Positions 6,272-9,703 of a stretch of DNA of 9,703 bases are shown in pieces; position 1 is the stretch's first letter; every line of letters begins with the position of its first letter. This DNA comes from Lachnospiraceae bacterium (lineage in GTDB: Bacteria; Bacillota_A; Clostridia; Lachnospirales; Lachnospiraceae): the NCBI GenBank assembly GCA_009911175.1, contig QXWX01000163.1, positions 1 through 9,703 on the forward strand, in the 5' to 3' direction. The position numbers and the translations under genes are program-made. Below the pieces are notes generated by a model. That model searched no databases, was not told the DNA's origin, and saw only the letters and a program-made list of their open reading frames with translations.

Positions 6272-6300
6272 ATTATACGGCATAATAGAAATGACCTCAA
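6272..6300 (-). promoter_or_regulatory. Sigma-A-type promoter of the cargo operon
   Basis: Read on the - strand, TTGAGG (6300-6295), a 17-nt spacer and a perfect TATAAT (6277-6272) lie about 64 nt before the TTG start of the response regulator. This is the best promoter match I saw in the window. An inverted repeat TTTTCA/TGAAAA (6330-6335/6346-6351) lies about 30 nt further upstream, a plausible but unproven regulator site. Confidence 0.7.
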
Positions 6301-6354
6301 GTTACAAATATGGTATATCAAAAAATTTGTTTTCAAGATTGATTATGAAAATAT

Positions 6355-6398
6355 AAAAGTGCCGGGGAATAGCACTGTATAAGCTGCCATTCCCCGGC
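6355..6398 (-). terminator. Terminator of the polyvalent/TTRAP operon
   Basis: GCCGGGGAAT (6361-6370) pairs perfectly with ATTCCCCGGC (6389-6398) around an 18-nt loop. On the - strand it begins six bases after the TAA of the TTRAP-like gene and is followed by ACTTTTATATTTTC. It ends the 9621-6405 operon and separates it from the cargo promoter about 55 nt beyond. The stem arms share CCGGGGAAT with the terminator at 2273-2317; the loops differ. Confidence 0.78.
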
Positions 6399-6404
6399 GT
6401 TCCA

Positions 6405-6614
6405 TTATTCCATATCTTCAGCAGGCAAAAACACAAGCTCGGCAAATTCTTCCTCGGTCAGCTTCTTCAGCTTTTCCGCTGTACGCCCTGCAAGCTCCTG
6501 TATCTCCATTTCCATGTAGGGCAGGGCGGCGGTCATTGCCGCCACCGTATCAGCCCTTGTTTTCCTCCTGTAACAGCAGATAAGGTTTGTTTCCTCAAAA
6601 TTGAATTGTCCCAT
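6405..6614 (-). CDS. TTRAP-like transposon-transfer assisting protein
   Basis: This 69-aa protein has N-terminus FNFEETNLICCYRRKTRADT and a helical acidic C-terminal half ending KLTEEEFAELVFLPAED. It resembles small proteins annotated as 'transposon-transfer assisting' in Tn1549-like elements. The molecular function of that family is unknown. GGAGG lies nine bases before the ATG and the gene starts four bases after the stop of the 236-aa gene, so it is the last member of the operon. A terminator follows directly. The family name rests on recalled sequence patterns, not a search. Confidence 0.7.
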   Translation of the reverse strand: MGQFNFEETNLICCYRRKTRADTVAAMTAALPYMEMEIQELAGRTAEKLKKLTEEEFAELVFLPAEDME

Positions 6615-6618
6615 GCGC

Positions 6619-7329
6619 TTATACCTCCAATCCCTTGTTTTTGGTCTTTGCCGCCTGCTTCTTCGGGGCGGCGTTTACGGTCTTTTTGTCCTGTGCAAGC
6701 TGCGCCCGTAAGGACGGCTTTTTCTCTTTCCCCTTGCCGGACAGTGTTTCGATATGCTCCTTAATGTCGCCGCTTTTCAGACGTTCCCGGCTGTGCTTTT
6801 CGCCCCTAAGTACATTCTGTAAGGCGGCGGGGTCTTTGGGCTGTTCCTCAAAGTTGACGAATTTCCCTAAGTCGGGGTCAGCGTCCCCGGTAATGCGCCT
6901 GTCGGCTTCCTGTGTCCGTTCCCCGTTCTCGTAGATCAGCTTGGTAGCTCCGGGGTCTATGGAAGCGTCCTTGACATGTTCGTAGTGCTTTTGGTAGTCC
7001 AGTTCGTAGAGATTTCCCGTTACCCTGCCTTTCTCAATCCCTGTCAGCTCCACGGCGTAGGCAAGTATCTTGTCCCTTGTCTGCTCGGCATAGAAACAGA
7101 ACGTGTTATGTTCCCGTGAGCCTTTGATGAACGTGTCACGCTCCCGCAGGCACCACGTCCCGGCGGGGCGGCATATCCACAAATATTTTTTGTCCTCCGG
7201 GTTTTGGCTTTTTGCCGCCTGCTTCAACGTCTTTATGTCTATGTCAAAATCAGACTGGAAGTGTTCGGTGTGGGTCTGCATGATAGCTTTGAGGGATTTC
7301 AATATATCCACGTTTTCAAATTTCTGCAT
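6619..7329 (-). CDS. Conserved ICE accessory protein of unknown function, 236 aa
   Basis: I do not recognise a named domain. Residues 1-115 look like one compact globular domain with CRPAGTWCLRERDTF and an adjacent aromatic stretch (HNTFCFYAEQT), followed by LAYAVELTGIEKGRVTGNLYELDY. Residues 120-200 are polar and probably flexible. Residues 203-236 form a lysine-rich tail with KKPSLRAQLAQDK, which is almost the same as the tail of the preceding 762-aa protein (23 of 34 aligned residues identical). There is no signal peptide or membrane segment. GGAG sits seven bases before the ATG, inside the end of the upstream gene, and the gap is only 3 nt, so expression is probably coupled. I infer that it works with the 762-aa protein during transfer. 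Confidence 0.75.
   Translation of the reverse strand: MQKFENVDILKSLKAIMQTHTEHFQSDFDIDIKTLKQAAKSQNPEDKKYLWICRPAGTWCLRERDTFIKGSREHNTFCFYAEQTRDKILAYAVELTGIEKGRVTGNLYELDYQKHYEHVKDASIDPGATKLIYENGERTQEADRRITGDADPDLGKFVNFEEQPKDPAALQNVLRGEKHSRERLKSGDIKEHIETLSGKGKEKKPSLRAQLAQDKKTVNAAPKKQAAKTKNKGLEV
6685..6708. repeat. 24-bp exact direct repeat, copy 1 (236-aa gene tail)
   Basis: This is identical to 7402-7425 and encodes the RAQLAQDK core of the C-terminal tail. Similarity continues on both sides, including GGCTTTTTCTC at the same offset (6716-6726 versus 7433-7443). Confidence 0.9.
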
Positions 7330-7332
7330 GGT

Positions 7333-9621
7333 TCAGCTCCTTTCTAAATCCTGCTTTTTTGTTTTCTCCGCTGCCTTTTTCGGGGCGTTTTTCAGCGTTT
7401 CTTTGTCCTGTGCAAGCTGCGCCCGGATAGAGGGCTTTTTCTCCGTCTTGGCGGCTGTGCGGGCTTCTTTCTGTATCTCCGTGGGGCTTTTCCCGGAAAG
7501 GGGCTGTATGCACTTGATACGGTCAGCGGCGTAAATGGCGTTGTCGTTGAGCTGCCTTTGCCACGCCCCGGCTTTGGGCGACCAACGGAAGCCGTTTTCC
7601 TTTAAGGCTTCACGGGTCTTTTCGTCCGGCTTTTCCTCAAAATAGATTTGCAGGCGGTTGTCCTCTTTGTTGGCTTCCACCATGCCGCCGTCAAACTCCC
7701 ACCCGGCGTAGGCGGTTTCCTGCTTCTTTGTCAAATCGGCAATGCGCCCTTTTATCCGGCGTATCTCTGCGTTGTTGTTGGATAAAGCCCATGAGGGATA
7801 GGGCTTATCCTCTATGTGCCACTGTGACGACATTTCCCCTTTCATGGCTTCGATACGTTCAGCGGAAAGGTTGGGGCAGCCGTCAAGGGTCTTGTGCTTT
7901 CGGTAGTAGGCGTTTACCGCTTTCATGGTGTCCTGCGCCGTTTGCAGCTTTTCCAGTTTGGCTTCTAACTTCTGTATTGCCTGCGGGTCGTCTGCGCTGA
8001 TACCGCCCATGCCCGTACTGCGTATCTTGTCAAGCAAGCCCTGTATCTCGTTCCAGTCCTCCATGTTCCTGTCACGGGCGGCGTTCTGCTTTTCCTTTTT
8101 GCGTACCGGGAAATTTGAGCCGCCCGCAATGAGGACAGAGGGTACACGGGCTTCAATGGAAAAACTGCTGTTCATGTTCTCGGCAAGTTTCCGGGCGTAG
8201 GTGTCAACAAGGCTGTCAATCTTTTCATGGTACATGGGGTCTACACGCTTTTTCTGCCGTTCCCCAATCTCCACGGCTTTGTCTACCATTTGGCGGTATT
8301 CTGCGGTTGCGCTGCCGGGCTTGTAGTCGGAAAAGCTGTTCATATCGTTTGCACGGCGGGCAGCCCCCTCATTGATTGTGTAATAAATGCTTTTCGTTTC
8401 CGGGGCGGTCTGCTCCGGCGTGTCTGCTTGCAGGGAAAAGGGCTTGTCGGCAAAGAAAAATTCCTTTTCCGGGGTAAAGCCTGCCTGCGATAGAAAGTCC
8501 GTTATCCGTGAAAATTCTTCGTAGTCCTCTTTGGTATAAATGCCCTGTTTCAGTGCTTCGTCCTGTGAATGTATGCAGCCCTCGCTTGATAAGAATGTAA
8601 AAGCCGCTTGGCAGTCCGTGACGTAGAGCAGGGAATTGTCTTTATTGTCATAATGCCCTTTGTTGTCGTAATTCTCGCTTTTCCCAATATAGATTTTGTC
8701 GTCCATAGTAAAGAGGGCTACCATGCCGTCATAGCGGCTTTTGGCGGCGGCTGTGATACGGGCGGTGTCCGGCTCGGCGGCTTCGTCCGGCTTTAGCGTT
8801 TCGGCGTACTGTTCAAGAGAGATCTGCTCCCCGGTGGCTGCTTCCAGTCCGTCAGTGGCGGGGGTGTTGTTGATAACGCCGTCAATCATGTTTGCGTTTT
8901 GCTCGGTGGAAAGCTCGGCGGCTTTTAGCGGGTTCTCTAACAGAAAATCTTTTGATATATCCACAAAACCGATACTGTCCGTATAGTGGGCGGTGTCCTT
9001 GCCGTTCTGATGAAGCACTACCACGTCAGAAACGGATAGGGAATGTCCCTTGAAGTCCTCCGGGCGGTCAATGTTGAATTTTTCAAAAATGCGCTCTAAG
9101 CCCATGCCCGGCGTGAGTGGTGCGGTATATACTTTTTCATAGTTGGCGGGGTCTACCGCAAGCCCTTTTCCCTGTACTTCTTCCAGTGGTCGGAAATGAA
9201 AATCTACGGGTACATCATCTTTTAACTGATAGATACTGAATGTATTTTCTGCCTGCTCCGCTGCGCCGTATTCCTGCAACATTTCCTTTGCGGCTTCGCT
9301 CCCGGCTAATTTCTCTTTCATGGCACGGTACTCTGTGAGGGCGTTCCAGTCCTCCTTGTGTACGCCGAAAATCCCGCCTTTTTCCGCATGGGCTTTTATG
9401 TCCTCCGGGCTGTCGGGTATGCTTTCGCTTCCGTCCTCATGGAGTAAAAAAATCTGCATATCCTCTTTGTCGTAAAGGTGCAGGGCGGTTTCTTCCTTTA
9501 GGGGCAGCATACCGGCCCATGAATAGCCGTATTCCTGCATATCTTTGACAGTGATTGAGGGGTCGGGCAGCTCTGCGGTATAAGGTTCGTAGCCGTTTGC
9601 GGCGTATTCCTCTACGGTCAT
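7333..9621 (-). CDS. Large polyvalent ICE protein with LPD16-like and YodL-like domains
   Basis: In this 762-aa protein, residues about 24-93 (VKDMQEYGYSWAGMLPLKEE to GIFGVHKEDW) resemble the LPD16 type of large polyvalent protein domain. Residues about 127-225 (FSIYQLKDD, NYEKVYTAPL, KFNIDRPEDFKGHSLSVSDVVVLHQNG, AHYTDSIGF) match the YodL domain. Residues about 410-640 are long and helical (MNSFSDYKPGSATAEYR, RKKEKQNAARDRNMEDW). Residues about 655-715 form a small domain with LKENGFRWSPKAGAWQRQL, common in mobile-element proteins. The lysine-rich tail (728-762) recurs in the next gene. Polyvalent proteins are proposed to be delivered to recipients or to counter host defence; that role is inference here. 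The ATG at 9621 is used because an in-frame TAA lies four codons upstream. AGGA directly abuts the ATG, so initiation looks weak. It heads the three-gene operon in this window. The 82 bases to its right are AT-rich with no supported gene. Confidence 0.85.
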   Translation of the reverse strand: MTVEEYAANGYEPYTAELPDPSITVKDMQEYGYSWAGMLPLKEETALHLYDKEDMQIFLLHEDGSESIPDSPEDIKAHAEKGGIFGVHKEDWNALTEYRAMKEKLAGSEAAKEMLQEYGAAEQAENTFSIYQLKDDVPVDFHFRPLEEVQGKGLAVDPANYEKVYTAPLTPGMGLERIFEKFNIDRPEDFKGHSLSVSDVVVLHQNGKDTAHYTDSIGFVDISKDFLLENPLKAAELSTEQNANMIDGVINNTPATDGLEAATGEQISLEQYAETLKPDEAAEPDTARITAAAKSRYDGMVALFTMDDKIYIGKSENYDNKGHYDNKDNSLLYVTDCQAAFTFLSSEGCIHSQDEALKQGIYTKEDYEEFSRITDFLSQAGFTPEKEFFFADKPFSLQADTPEQTAPETKSIYYTINEGAARRANDMNSFSDYKPGSATAEYRQMVDKAVEIGERQKKRVDPMYHEKIDSLVDTYARKLAENMNSSFSIEARVPSVLIAGGSNFPVRKKEKQNAARDRNMEDWNEIQGLLDKIRSTGMGGISADDPQAIQKLEAKLEKLQTAQDTMKAVNAYYRKHKTLDGCPNLSAERIEAMKGEMSSQWHIEDKPYPSWALSNNNAEIRRIKGRIADLTKKQETAYAGWEFDGGMVEANKEDNRLQIYFEEKPDEKTREALKENGFRWSPKAGAWQRQLNDNAIYAADRIKCIQPLSGKSPTEIQKEARTAAKTEKKPSIRAQLAQDKETLKNAPKKAAEKTKKQDLERS
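7402..7425. repeat. 24-bp exact direct repeat, copy 2 (762-aa gene tail)
   Basis: This is identical to 6685-6708, 717 bp away in the same orientation and at the equivalent position of the adjacent gene. It fits duplication or gene conversion of a tail-coding segment. Confidence 0.9.
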
Positions 9622-9703
9622 TCCTGCGTGTTATTCGTTAGTTTATCTGAACCAAAACCCCCAGTTTTTCTTCAAATAAAATAAGGTATGGGATATTTTA
9701 ATC

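Noticed and set aside
6685..7425. 24-bp direct repeats as attachment sites or an insertion-element signature
   Set aside because: Both copies encode the same peptide in frame at equivalent gene positions, so a shared protein tail explains them better.
7103..7534. 143-aa plus-strand frame opposite the 236-aa and 762-aa genes
   Set aside because: It is antisense to two well-supported genes and its Cys/Ser/Phe-rich composition is typical of a complement shadow.
9643..9702. Minus-strand frame entering from the right edge, ending at TAA 9645-9643
   Set aside because: Only 19 residues (ending WGFWFR) are visible in AT-rich sequence; too little to call a gene.
1..9703. CRISPR array, tRNA or rRNA genes, insertion sequence with a transposase
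   Set aside because: No regularly spaced repeats, no tRNA or rRNA-like segments and no transposase or integrase frame were seen on either strand.

Overview
The window looks like part of an integrative conjugative element (ICE, Tn1549/CTn-like) from a gut Firmicute, most likely Clostridia/Lachnospiraceae. The evidence is a MobC-plus-MOBP-type relaxase pair, a TTRAP-like 'transposon-transfer assisting' small protein, and a YodL/LPD-type polyvalent protein with a GC-rich codon style. This is judged from sequence recognition only; no database was searched.

Left region (1-514): there is no convincing complete gene. An AT-rich open frame enters from the left edge and stops at 129. Positions 131-320 hold a cluster of inverted repeats, including an 80-nt, 27-bp interrupted hairpin and a strong + strand intrinsic terminator. 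Positions 400-482 hold three consecutive hairpins just before mobC, and this is the best candidate for oriT. Mobilisation genes follow on the + strand: mobC (515-844) overlaps the relaxase (805-2151) by 40 nt.

Middle region (2152-6400): all genes are on the - strand and converge on the relaxase. A structured intergenic stretch (2177-2262) and a terminator separate the two directions. The most leftward - strand gene encodes a receiver-less winged-helix protein. Its start is unusual: a strong ribosome binding site serves an ATG that reaches a stop after four codons, while the main frame is reached by a -1 shift at GGGAAAA or by a GTG restart. Next comes an AT-rich four-gene cargo, in transcription order response regulator, ABC ATPase, ABC permease and histidine kinase. 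It has its own sigma-A-type promoter at 6272-6300. It resembles antimicrobial-peptide (lantibiotic/bacitracin type) sensing and resistance modules, and the ATPase has Glu where the Q-loop Gln usually sits.

Right region (6355-9703): this is GC-rich ICE backbone on the - strand. A tightly packed operon runs from 9621 to 6405: a 762-aa YodL/LPD-type protein, a 236-aa unknown protein and the 69-aa TTRAP-like protein, with gaps of 3 and 4 nt. The two larger proteins share a lysine-rich C-terminal tail. The operon ends in a hairpin whose arms match the terminator after the winged-helix gene.

Working picture: mobC and the relaxase process DNA for transfer. The right operon supplies transfer-associated or recipient-directed accessory proteins. 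The central AT-rich block is cargo that probably protects the host from a peptide antimicrobial. The most unusual signals are the frameshift-like start of the winged-helix gene, the inverted repeats upstream of mobC whose mismatches become G-U pairs in a - strand RNA, and the shared tails.
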